A stretch of DNA of 64,000 nucleotides from Leptospira sp. (GTDB lineage Bacteria > Spirochaetota > Leptospiria > Leptospirales > Leptospiraceae): NCBI GenBank assembly GCA_016742255.1, contig JACVCB010000018.1:20368-84367 (forward strand). The letters are read 5' to 3'. The notes beneath the pieces were generated by a model. The model saw only the letters and a list, made by a program, of their open reading frames with translations. It was not told where the DNA came from and searched no databases. Position numbers and translations under genes: made by a program. This document shows, one piece after another, positions 48,925 through 56,804 of this stretch (its first letter is position 1; every line of letters starts with the position of its first letter).

Positions 48925-51711
48925 ATGGAATTTTTAAAAATGATTCAGTCGGGAATGTTATCCCTTTGGAAGATCCTATCGGAAGGGATTCGCGCAAAAC
49001 TTGCTTGGTTTACAGGAACTCTGATTGCATTAACCATTTTACTTTTGTCCATCATCACCGTCCGCCAACAAACAGCGATCCTTTCCGAAAGTTATGAAAA
49101 ACAAGCCGCTGTTTCAAAGAACTTTATAGCCGGCCTTGTGATGGAGATTGAATCTATCTCCCAAAATTTAATTCGGATCGAAGAGTTCAAATCAAGAATT
49201 GAAAAACAACAGGAAGAATTAAAAAAATACCAAACAGCAAAACTTGTTACGAAGAAAAAAACGGTTTCTGTTTTTGGATTCAAAACCAATTTATTTGGTT
49301 CCCTTGGTTCTTCTAAAGTTCTTAAGAAATTTGATACATTTTTTTCGGTCTACTTAACCAAAGATGATGTAACAATGTTAGAACGAGAAATTCGCCAACA
49401 GCTAAGGGAAGCATCTAATCGAAATATCAGCGAACGAGATTGGAATACATTAGTCAATCTTGCTGCAGCGTATGTAAAAAATGAAGAAAAGTATTTAGAT
49501 ATCATCAAACAACCTACTCCCGAGGAAAATGAAGCAAAATCAAAATGGGAACTCGATATCAAAAATATCAAAAAAGAAATCCGGAATCATAAATCCAAAC
49601 TGGATCTTTACATCGCAAAGTTTTATGCGGACTCCAAAAAGAGAAAATTAGAAGAATTAGGTCTTGATACTAAATTATTCCGAATCCAAACATTCCCCAT
49701 TTCAGCGATGATCCAAGGGGAAACATCCATTGCTTCATTTGACACCCAAATTATTGATAATACATCTCCCTTAGCAAAAATAGATCATTTTGATCAAATG
49801 GAAAGTAGTTTGGTGGATTCGTTTCAAAAACTCTCGGATGATATCACATCGGTTGAAGAAAACGAAAAACAATATGTTTATGAGTGGAGAGAAAGAGAAA
49901 TCCAAGCACTTCATTCTCCCCTTTTCCGCCATCAAAACTCCACCAAACGTGCCTTTAACTTAATTGGCATCAAATCAAAATTAGGTGATTATAGAGAAGT
50001 GATCAAAGAAGATTACCGTATCACCAATGAGCTGGCTCAACTCATCCCAAAATTAAGAGAAAGAATTCAATACTTAAAAAATGCAAAACCACCTATTCCA
50101 CCTGCCAAAGACAAATTATTTACGAGTTATTATAAATCGTACAATGAACTAGTCTCAGATAGAGAAAAAATTTATGACGAAGTTTCATTGCGATATCCAA
50201 TTTCCAAGGAACTAGAAGAAAAAATCGAGTCTTTACGAAGTTTACGTGATGTAACTTTAGAAGATTGGGTACTCTTAAAGTTTAAAACAGATCCTTTAGA
50301 GTATGAAAAATACTACCAAGACCCTGAGGCAAGAGAAGAACAAAGGAATCGTTGGAAAGCCATTCGGAAATGGATCATCACTGCAGAACAAGAAACTCCT
50401 ACAAAAGAACTCAAAAAACTCTTCCCTGACGGAAGTTTTGGTCATTCCCGAAGTGAATCAGAAGAAATTATGTGGAAGTTAGATGGAACACATTTATTAG
50501 AAGCTGAGAATGTTCCGCTGATGGTGTTACGTGATAACTTTTCGGGACTCATCCGAACGTTAGTGGATCGAACAGATGGAATCCGTGCCATCAAAGACAA
50601 TCGAAACCAAATTGTATTCACTGCTATCACAATCTGTTTGGTTGCGATTTTATTCGCAATTTTTATCTCTGGGGTCGTTGTTCAAAAAATACGTAAAATC
50701 ATTCGAAGTGCAGAAGATGTAGGGCAAGGGAATTTACACGTACATTTTGATGATGGTGGGAATGATGAATTTGGAAATCTTACAGTTGCTTTAAACCAAA
50801 TGGTTTCAGGACTCAAAGAAAGGGAAAAAATGCGAGGGGTACTAGGAAGTATGGTGGACCCTGTTGTTGTGGGAGAAGCATTAAAGGATTTGGAAAAATT
50901 AAAACAAGGAAGTGAAAAAGTGATCACAGCTTTTTTCTCTGACATTGCAGGTTTTAGTACCATTTCTGAAAAACTTAATTCGAAGGAACTTGCTGACCTA
51001 CTCAATGAATACCTTTCCGCAATGACACTCATCCTAAAACAACATGATGGAGTTTTGGATAAGTACATTGGGGATGCCATCGTTGGAATTTTTAATGCAC
51101 CACTTGATGTTGAAAACCATTGTTTAAAAGCAGTTTCTGCTAGTGTGGAAATGAGAGACAAATTAGAAGGTCTCAAAAAAGAATGGATCCAAAATAATGC
51201 CTATATACCAGAAGCCCATGATATGAAATTCCGAATCGGACTTAACATGGGTTATGCGAAAGTTGGTTTTATGGGAACCGATGCTCTCGCTTCCTACACC
51301 ATGATGGGAGATACAGTCAATCTAGCAGCAAGGCTTGAAGCAGCAGGTAAGGATTATGGAGTTTGTATCCTCGTTTCAGAATTTGTCCACGATGAAATCA
51401 AAGACCATTTTTTCACACGTAAACTTGATACTGTTCGTGTGAAAGGAAAATCCAAACCAGTCACTCTGTATGAAGTGAGATGCAAAAAGGGAGAAGAAAC
51501 AGAAGAAGAGAAAAAATTCGTGAATGCATACGAAACAGCCCTATTCTCTTATTTTAATCGTAAATTTCCAGAAGCAAAACGGCAGTTCGAAACTCTATAC
51601 CAGTCCTCTCACGATGAAGCTTGTAAACTTCTATTGGAACGTTGCCAATACTATATTGAAACTCCTCCAGAATTGGATTGGGACGGTTCGTTCACAAGGA
51701 CTAAAAAGTAG
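48925..51711 (+). CDS. Membrane class III adenylate/guanylate cyclase with HAMP domain
   Basis: About 928 residues. One membrane helix (about 24-45, WFTGTLIALTILLLSIITV) begins a very long, charged, coiled-coil-like external region (50-560) with no recognised sensor fold. A second helix (about 565-585, IVFTAITICLVAILFAIFISGVVV) leads to a HAMP domain and the cyclase domain (about 660-850). That domain has AFFSDIAGFSTISEKL and LDKYIGDAIVGIFNAP (the two metal Asp), then YTMMGDTVNLAARLEAAG. It makes a cyclic nucleotide in the cytoplasm; ATP is likelier than GTP but not proven. The open frame starts at 48808. I choose ATG 48925 because earlier codons lack a plausible N-terminus. Confidence 0.85.
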   Translation: MEFLKMIQSGMLSLWKILSEGIRAKLAWFTGTLIALTILLLSIITVRQQTAILSESYEKQAAVSKNFIAGLVMEIESISQNLIRIEEFKSRIEKQQEELKKYQTAKLVTKKKTVSVFGFKTNLFGSLGSSKVLKKFDTFFSVYLTKDDVTMLEREIRQQLREASNRNISERDWNTLVNLAAAYVKNEEKYLDIIKQPTPEENEAKSKWELDIKNIKKEIRNHKSKLDLYIAKFYADSKKRKLEELGLDTKLFRIQTFPISAMIQGETSIASFDTQIIDNTSPLAKIDHFDQMESSLVDSFQKLSDDITSVEENEKQYVYEWREREIQALHSPLFRHQNSTKRAFNLIGIKSKLGDYREVIKEDYRITNELAQLIPKLRERIQYLKNAKPPIPPAKDKLFTSYYKSYNELVSDREKIYDEVSLRYPISKELEEKIESLRSLRDVTLEDWVLLKFKTDPLEYEKYYQDPEAREEQRNRWKAIRKWIITAEQETPTKELKKLFPDGSFGHSRSESEEIMWKLDGTHLLEAENVPLMVLRDNFSGLIRTLVDRTDGIRAIKDNRNQIVFTAITICLVAILFAIFISGVVVQKIRKIIRSAEDVGQGNLHVHFDDGGNDEFGNLTVALNQMVSGLKEREKMRGVLGSMVDPVVVGEALKDLEKLKQGSEKVITAFFSDIAGFSTISEKLNSKELADLLNEYLSAMTLILKQHDGVLDKYIGDAIVGIFNAPLDVENHCLKAVSASVEMRDKLEGLKKEWIQNNAYIPEAHDMKFRIGLNMGYAKVGFMGTDALASYTMMGDTVNLAARLEAAGKDYGVCILVSEFVHDEIKDHFFTRKLDTVRVKGKSKPVTLYEVRCKKGEETEEEKKFVNAYETALFSYFNRKFPEAKRQFETLYQSSHDEACKLLLERCQYYIETPPELDWDGSFTRTKK

Positions 51712-51737
51712 GAAATACATAGTATTTTCTGCTAAAA

Positions 51738-51768
51738 TAGACGAAGTATCCAATAAATTGTATAATTT
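51738..51768 (+). promoter_or_regulatory. Candidate promoter with overlapping palindrome for the peroxiredoxin gene
   Basis: TAGACG (51738-51743) and a perfect TATAAT (51761-51766) are 17 bases apart. AAATT-GTAT-AATTT (51755-51768) is an inverted repeat over the -10 and could be an operator of a Fur/PerR-type or other redox regulator. The transcript would have a leader of about 60 bases to the ATG at 51832. Confidence 0.45.
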
Positions 51769-51831
51769 TCTTGCTTTTGTCGATACGGTTTCAATATTGG
51801 GAAGTATCTGACCCTATAGGAGATACACGAG

Positions 51832-52467
51832 ATGGCACTACGACTCGGCGATGAAGCACCCAATTTCCAAGCGGAAACTTCGGAAGGTAAAATTGACTTC
51901 CATGAATATTTAGGACAAAGTTGGGGGATTTTATTTTCTCATCCAAAAGACTACACTCCAGTTTGCACAACTGAGTTAGGTTATGTGGCTAAAATCAAAC
52001 CTGAGTTTGAAAAAAGAAATGTCAAAGTGATCGCACTTTCCGTTGACCCTGTGGACAGCCATAAAGGTTGGATCTCTGATATCAACGAAACACAAAGCAC
52101 AAATGTAAATTACCCAATCATTGCAGATGCTGATAAAAAAGTATCCAATTTATATGATATGATCCACCCAAATGCAAGCGAAACAACGACAGTTCGTTCC
52201 GTGTTTGTAGTAGGACCAGATAAAAAAGTAAAACTCACTCTTACTTACCCAGCTTCCACTGGAAGAAATTTTGATGAGTTACTTCGGGTCATTGATTCTT
52301 TACAACTCACGTCTCAATTTAGTGTTGCAACTCCTGCAAACTGGAAAGATGGAGAAGATACAATCATCGTTCCATCAGTTTCCGATGAAGATGCAAAGAA
52401 AAAATTCCCAAAAGGGTTTCGTACAATCAAACCTTATTTACGTTACACACCACAACCGAATAAATAG
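51832..52467 (+). CDS. 1-Cys peroxiredoxin (Prx6 type)
   Basis: A 211-residue peroxidase that reduces peroxides with Cys45 in the motif SHPKDYTPVCTTELG. No second Cys is present, so recycling needs an external thiol. VIALSVDPVDSHKGWISDI and IADADKKVSNLYDMI, then TTVRSVFVVGPDKKVKL, fit Prx6, and the long C-terminal domain (TPANWKDGEDTIIVPSVSDEDAKKKFPKG) is typical of this class. The ribosome site TAGGAG lies about ten bases before the ATG. It is followed by a hairpin and the OsmC gene, a second peroxide-linked protein. Confidence 0.92.
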   Translation: MALRLGDEAPNFQAETSEGKIDFHEYLGQSWGILFSHPKDYTPVCTTELGYVAKIKPEFEKRNVKVIALSVDPVDSHKGWISDINETQSTNVNYPIIADADKKVSNLYDMIHPNASETTTVRSVFVVGPDKKVKLTLTYPASTGRNFDELLRVIDSLQLTSQFSVATPANWKDGEDTIIVPSVSDEDAKKKFPKGFRTIKPYLRYTPQPNK

Positions 52468-52476
52468 TGTAAAAGT

Positions 52477-52497
52477 GGCGGGGCAAAACACCCCGCC
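52477..52497 (+). terminator. GC-rich hairpin between peroxiredoxin and osmC-like genes
   Basis: GGCGGGG (52477-52483) pairs perfectly with CCCCGCC (52491-52497) around CAAAACA. There is no T-run after it, so it may be an RNA-stabilising or weakly terminating element rather than a classical terminator. It ends 17 bases before the next start codon. Confidence 0.45.
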
Positions 52498-52514
52498 TGT
52501 GTGGAACATGATTT

Positions 52515-52931
52515 ATGCACATTCATTTAAAACGTATCGAAGCCCCATTTGTCTTAGAAGCAACTAACGAAGTAGGCAATTCCATTCGGATTGATGCCTC
52601 ACCCGAAATTGGTGGCAAAAATTCTGGTCCGAGGCCAATGGAACTTCTCATCATGGGACTTGCAGGTTGCAGTAGCATTGATGTCATCATGATCTTAAAC
52701 AAATATCGCATTGAAGTGAAAGACTATTCAGTGGATGTGGAAGCGGACCGTGAAAAGGTAGACGAAGCCAATCTCTTCAAAAAAATCCATATGAAATTTT
52801 TTGTAAAAGGAGAATTCCAAGAATCACAAGTAAAACGAGCAATTGACTTGAGTTTAGAAAAGTATTGTTCCGTTGCAAAAACCTTGGAAAAAACCGCAAC
52901 AATCACTTACGAACTAAAATTGGTTTCATAA
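52515..52931 (+). CDS. OsmC/Ohr family protein
   Basis: A 138-residue protein. GPRPMELLIMGLAGCSSIDVIMIL (39-62) holds the peroxidatic Cys52, and LSLEKYCSVAKTLEK the resolving Cys118, as in OsmC and Ohr, which reduce organic peroxides or persulfides using dithiols. It lacks the Ohr N-terminal hallmark and is closer to the YhfA-like OsmC subgroup. It lies 47 bases after the peroxiredoxin, separated by a hairpin. Confidence 0.85.
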   Translation: MHIHLKRIEAPFVLEATNEVGNSIRIDASPEIGGKNSGPRPMELLIMGLAGCSSIDVIMILNKYRIEVKDYSVDVEADREKVDEANLFKKIHMKFFVKGEFQESQVKRAIDLSLEKYCSVAKTLEKTATITYELKLVS

Positions 52932-52987
52932 AATTTACAATACCAATCTATTATTACAAGTTTCAATCATTTGATCGAATTGGGTTC

Positions 52988-53746
52988 TTATTTCAATTCG
53001 TTTAGATCCCAATTGTATTCATTGTAAATGATTTTGGCATCCGGTTTGATCGTATCTTCAAATCCATCTTGTACAAATTGGATGAGTGACATCTTTTTGG
53101 TAAAGTCAGGTTGGAACCAGTTGAATATCTTACTTAGATACAGAGTATTTGTGTTCTTATCATAAGAATTTTTCTTAGGGTTTTTTAAGAACGTTAGTTT
53201 TGCTGTTTGTAATTGTTTTTCTAAGTTAACAGGTGTATACGCTTCGGATTGTAATATCGGGCATCCGATTGATGCACAAACGATTGCAAAATGGATCCTT
53301 GGTTCCATAAAATCTTTTCTCAGTTTTTCATGTTCAATCCAATCTAGGTGTCTGGACTTTCCAAGTAGATTAAAAAATTCTTTTTTCCAAGGAATCCCTC
53401 TAGCCAAATTGATTTTAGAAATTGGCGATCCAATGTCGGTGATACTGTCCACAGGGTAATGGTCCATTATCAATTTTACTGTAAATGCATTATAAGCATT
53501 GATTAAAAAACTGATTTTTTCTTTTTCAGAGAAGGATTGGTACTGACTGTCAGAAACTTTTGTTAGTTGGTCAAGGTAACCATTCAATTGGGATGAGTCA
53601 GAGATAAATCCTTTGTAAGAGACAAGTCCATTTTTGACATGTTTTTTGAGTAACGAGTCCCAAACACTATGTTTGTGATCAAAGTTCTGTGCAATTAGAG
53701 ATTGGGACATCCCCAGAACGAAAAAAAGTGCAAAATAATGTTTCAT
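52988..53746 (-). CDS. Secreted DUF547 protein
   Basis: A 252-residue protein with a signal peptide (1-19, LGMSQSLIA-QN). DUF547 features: FLINAYNAFTVKLIMDHYPVDSI, GSPISKINLARGIPWKKEFFNLLGKSRHLDWIEHEKLRKDFMEPRIHFAIVCASIGCP in pieces, and NTLYLSKIFNWFQPDF. The VCASIGCP segment has two conserved Cys and a nearby His, suggesting an active site, but the biochemistry of the family is not established. The ATG at 53746 is preferred to 53755 because it fits the signal peptide better. Confidence 0.8.
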   Translation of the reverse strand: MKHYFALFFVLGMSQSLIAQNFDHKHSVWDSLLKKHVKNGLVSYKGFISDSSQLNGYLDQLTKVSDSQYQSFSEKEKISFLINAYNAFTVKLIMDHYPVDSITDIGSPISKINLARGIPWKKEFFNLLGKSRHLDWIEHEKLRKDFMEPRIHFAIVCASIGCPILQSEAYTPVNLEKQLQTAKLTFLKNPKKNSYDKNTNTLYLSKIFNWFQPDFTKKMSLIQFVQDGFEDTIKPDAKIIYNEYNWDLNELK

Positions 53747-53815
53747 AACAACCATCCAGAACTTAGACAGACCTGTTCCCCGATTGACACTTCAATTTTA
53801 AAGTTTGGCCTGGAA

Positions 53816-54517
53816 TTAGGATAAACTATTCAGATAACGGCTAATCCCTTGGACCACCGGAGCAGGAATCTCGTGTCCTCCAGGGAAAGATATGAACTCT
53901 CCTAACAAACCTGAACCTCGAAGTAATTTTTCCAACTTTTTCGCATTGGCATAACCTAAAATGGGATCGTATTCGCCATGAGATTGGAAAAATCGTAAGT
54001 TTGATTTTTTTGGTGCCAAATCTTTCCAAAGAGATTCGTTGACTAAAGCGCCAGAAAGGATCATTAATCCTTTTGACATAAGTTCATTTCGGAGTGTAAT
54101 ATCGGTAGCAAGCATTGCTCCTTGTGAAAAACCACCTAAGATCAATTGGTTCCATGGCACACCTAGAGCTTCTAACATCAAATATGCGGAAGCTCTTGCG
54201 ATATCCATACCTTCTGGGTCTTTGTCTGCAAAATTTCGAAAATCATTTTTGCGTATCGCTTCTTCTAAGGCGGCCATATCAATCGGGAACCAGGCACGCC
54301 CTGAATACCCAGGCATCAGAGGAATACTCAAATGGCCATGTGGAAAAACCCAATTGAATTTTTGGTCTGTAACAAGAACTTCATGGATGGGATATAAATC
54401 AAATGCACTCGCACCATATCCATGAAACAAAACTACCGTGGGAGCATCAGGGTCCCCCTTTACTCTTAATACCTTTAATGGTCCTAAAGATTCTAAATCG
54501 CTTTCATCATCTAACAT
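53816..54517 (-). CDS. Phospholipase/carboxylesterase family alpha/beta hydrolase
   Basis: A 233-residue cytoplasmic hydrolase. TVVLFHGYGASAFDLYPI gives the oxyanion loop, LGGFSQGAMLATD the nucleophile elbow (GFSQG), and the acid and base are in SHGEYDPILGYANA and FPGGHEIPAPVV. This is the arrangement of bacterial carboxylesterase/lysophospholipase-like YpfH and EstB enzymes. The substrate is unknown. It is encoded three bases after dinB on the same strand. Confidence 0.85.
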   Translation of the reverse strand: MLDDESDLESLGPLKVLRVKGDPDAPTVVLFHGYGASAFDLYPIHEVLVTDQKFNWVFPHGHLSIPLMPGYSGRAWFPIDMAALEEAIRKNDFRNFADKDPEGMDIARASAYLMLEALGVPWNQLILGGFSQGAMLATDITLRNELMSKGLMILSGALVNESLWKDLAPKKSNLRFFQSHGEYDPILGYANAKKLEKLLRGSGLLGEFISFPGGHEIPAPVVQGISRYLNSLS

Positions 54518-54520
54518 AAA

Positions 54521-55597
54521 TTATCCGAATAAGGAAGGTTGGTCTTCCAAAGTTTCTTTTTCATAAAAATTGGTAACTGATAGTCCCAAAAGTCTAATTT
54601 TTTTTGGAGGATCAAAATTATCCTTCCAAACATTTGCCAACATGTTCGAGGATTGTTGGAAAAGGTTGTCTGCCAAGAAGAAAACAACGTCAGAAGTAAT
54701 TGATTTTTGTTTTACTGTAAAATCTTCAAATTTTACTTTTAAGGTAAGTGTTTTACCTTTTTTGTTTTTTTTCAACATTCTCATTTCAAGTTCTTTTGCA
54801 AGAGATTCCAGTTTGAGTAAAAAATAAGAAAAATCTTCTGAATCATGAGTGAAAGTGGTTTCCACACCAATGGATTTGGGATCACGGGAAGGGACAACTT
54901 CTCTATCATCGATTCCCCTTGCCATCCGATAAAATAAAGCACCCATTTTTCCAAATTCATGAACAAGAAATGATTCCTCTGCATTTCTCAAATCTTTCCC
55001 TTTTGAAAAACCTAAGTGTTGCAGTTTTTCAAAAGTTTTTTTCCCAATTCCAAAAAATTGGTACAAAGGTATTTCATCTAAGAAAGAAATTTCTTCCCCT
55101 GGTAAAACGACATACAATCCGTTTGGTTTATTTTTTTCGGAAGCCATCTTCGCCAAAAATTTGTTTGTTGCAACTCCGGCAGAACAAGTGAGCCCTGTGT
55201 TTTCCCAAATCTTTTTTCGAATTTCTTTGGCGATTGTACTGGCAAGTGGAATCTCTTGTTTGTTAATAGTTACATCCAAATAAGCTTCATCTAAAGATAA
55301 AGGTTCGACTAAATCAGTATATTCCAAAAAGATTCTACGAATTTCTTTTGAAACTAATTTATAAACATCAAATCGTGGAGGAGTAAAAATTGCATCAGGG
55401 CAAAGTTTGAATGCTTGGTAACATGAAATCGCTGATCGAATTCCAAATTTTCTAGCTTCGTAACTTGCAGCACAAACCACTCCCCTAGAATGCGGAGATC
55501 CACCAACAACCACTGGTTTCCCTCTCATTTCTGGGAAATCACGTTGTTCAACTGATGCATAAAATGCATCCATATCAATGTGGATGATCTTTCTCAT
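54521..55597 (-). CDS. dinB: DNA polymerase IV (Y family)
   Basis: A 358-residue translesion polymerase. IIHIDMDAFYASVEQRDFPEM at the start and VEPLSLDEAYLDVT (about 99-112) hold the metal-binding acidic residues. VVGGSPHSRGVVCAASYEARKFGIRSA is the finger region and FFGIGKKTFEKLQHLGFSKGKDL the helix-hairpin-helix of the thumb. A C-terminal little-finger domain completes the usual length. It copies past damaged bases with low fidelity. No LexA-like box is evident near the start. Confidence 0.95.
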   Translation of the reverse strand: MRKIIHIDMDAFYASVEQRDFPEMRGKPVVVGGSPHSRGVVCAASYEARKFGIRSAISCYQAFKLCPDAIFTPPRFDVYKLVSKEIRRIFLEYTDLVEPLSLDEAYLDVTINKQEIPLASTIAKEIRKKIWENTGLTCSAGVATNKFLAKMASEKNKPNGLYVVLPGEEISFLDEIPLYQFFGIGKKTFEKLQHLGFSKGKDLRNAEESFLVHEFGKMGALFYRMARGIDDREVVPSRDPKSIGVETTFTHDSEDFSYFLLKLESLAKELEMRMLKKNKKGKTLTLKVKFEDFTVKQKSITSDVVFFLADNLFQQSSNMLANVWKDNFDPPKKIRLLGLSVTNFYEKETLEDQPSLFG

Positions 55598-55670
55598 TTG
55601 AATTGGGGAGAATTTTTATCTCCTAAAAAAACCTTGCCAAAAGTTTTTTGTAAATCATCCTTTTTGCATA

Positions 55671-56804
55671 GTGAATTCTAAATTAGCCGCAAAAATTTTA
55701 GTCGTTGATGATAATGAAACCAATATGGAAATCATCACCCATATTTTACTAGGCCAAGGTTATGAAGTTGCCGTTGCATACGACGGAGAGTATGCTTTAG
55801 AACTTGCGGATGTTTTGGATTTTGATCTGATATTACTCGATATATTATTGCCAGGAATCAGCGGACTCGAAGTGGCAAAACGACTTTTGGCAATGGAACG
55901 TCATAAAAATACACCTATCCTTTTTCTCTCAGCATTAAATGAAACAAGTGATATTGTAAAAGGTTTAGAAACTGGAGCTGTTGACTACATCACAAAACCA
56001 TTCCAAGAATCTGAAATTTTAGCAAGGATTCGAACCCATCTCAAAATCAAAACGTTAGAAAAGGAACGGATCGATTTATTGTATGCCATTCAGAAAGATT
56101 TAGAGTTAGCAAAAACAAACCAAGAAAAACTGGTAACATTTCAATTCCCCCCATCGCCCTTATACGAAATATACACATCATATAAACCTATGGATTTAGT
56201 TGGAGGGGATTTGATAACTTATGATGTCCTTCCTACTGGAGATTTGGATATCTTATTTGGTGATGTAACAGGCCATGGAATCGCAGCGGCAATGGTGTCT
56301 TTAATGGCAATCATTACATTCAAAACAATGAACAAATCGTTTTTGTCACCTAGCGAATGTTTATATTGGATTCACAATACCCTCACTCCATTGATCAGCA
56401 CACATTTTATAAGCGCAGTTTATATTCGTTATCGTGCTGAGGAAAACTTACTTTCTTTTTCGATGGCGGGCCATCACCACATGTTTTTACTTCGAAAAGA
56501 CAATATTCAAAAATTGGGGACAAAAGGTTTTTGTCTCATGATGTTCCCAGATCAATTGAATACAATCAATGAAGACATTATATTACAATCTGGTGATCGA
56601 TTGTTTTTATTTTCAGATGGTATGTTTGAAGTGCCTAATGAAAAAGAAGAATATTTAGGTGATCAAAAATTTTCGGAAATTGTGGAAAAAAATATCAATC
56701 TATCGTCTCAACAATTTTTGGATTCGATTTCGGAAGAAGTGTTAAAGTATTCTGAAGGAAAGGTTGCAGATGACATGACAATGTTATTACTTGAAGTAAA
56801 ATGA
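55671..56804 (+). CDS. Response regulator with PP2C (SpoIIE/RsbU-like) phosphatase output
   Basis: A 377-residue protein. Residues 8-125 are a receiver domain with DDNE, the phospho-acceptor Asp57 in LILLDILLPG and the Lys in DYITKPF. Residues 150-377 are a PP2C-type phosphatase with DLVGGDLITYDVLPTGDLDILFGDVTGHGIAAAMVS, SMAGHHHMFLL, LFLFSDGMFEVPN and VADDMTMLLLEVK. It should dephosphorylate an anti-sigma antagonist (STAS) protein when phosphorylated. It overlaps the kinase gene by ATGA, making a clear two-component pair. The start codon is GTG. Confidence 0.9.
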   Translation: MNSKLAAKILVVDDNETNMEIITHILLGQGYEVAVAYDGEYALELADVLDFDLILLDILLPGISGLEVAKRLLAMERHKNTPILFLSALNETSDIVKGLETGAVDYITKPFQESEILARIRTHLKIKTLEKERIDLLYAIQKDLELAKTNQEKLVTFQFPPSPLYEIYTSYKPMDLVGGDLITYDVLPTGDLDILFGDVTGHGIAAAMVSLMAIITFKTMNKSFLSPSECLYWIHNTLTPLISTHFISAVYIRYRAEENLLSFSMAGHHHMFLLRKDNIQKLGTKGFCLMMFPDQLNTINEDIILQSGDRLFLFSDGMFEVPNEKEEYLGDQKFSEIVEKNINLSSQQFLDSISEEVLKYSEGKVADDMTMLLLEVK

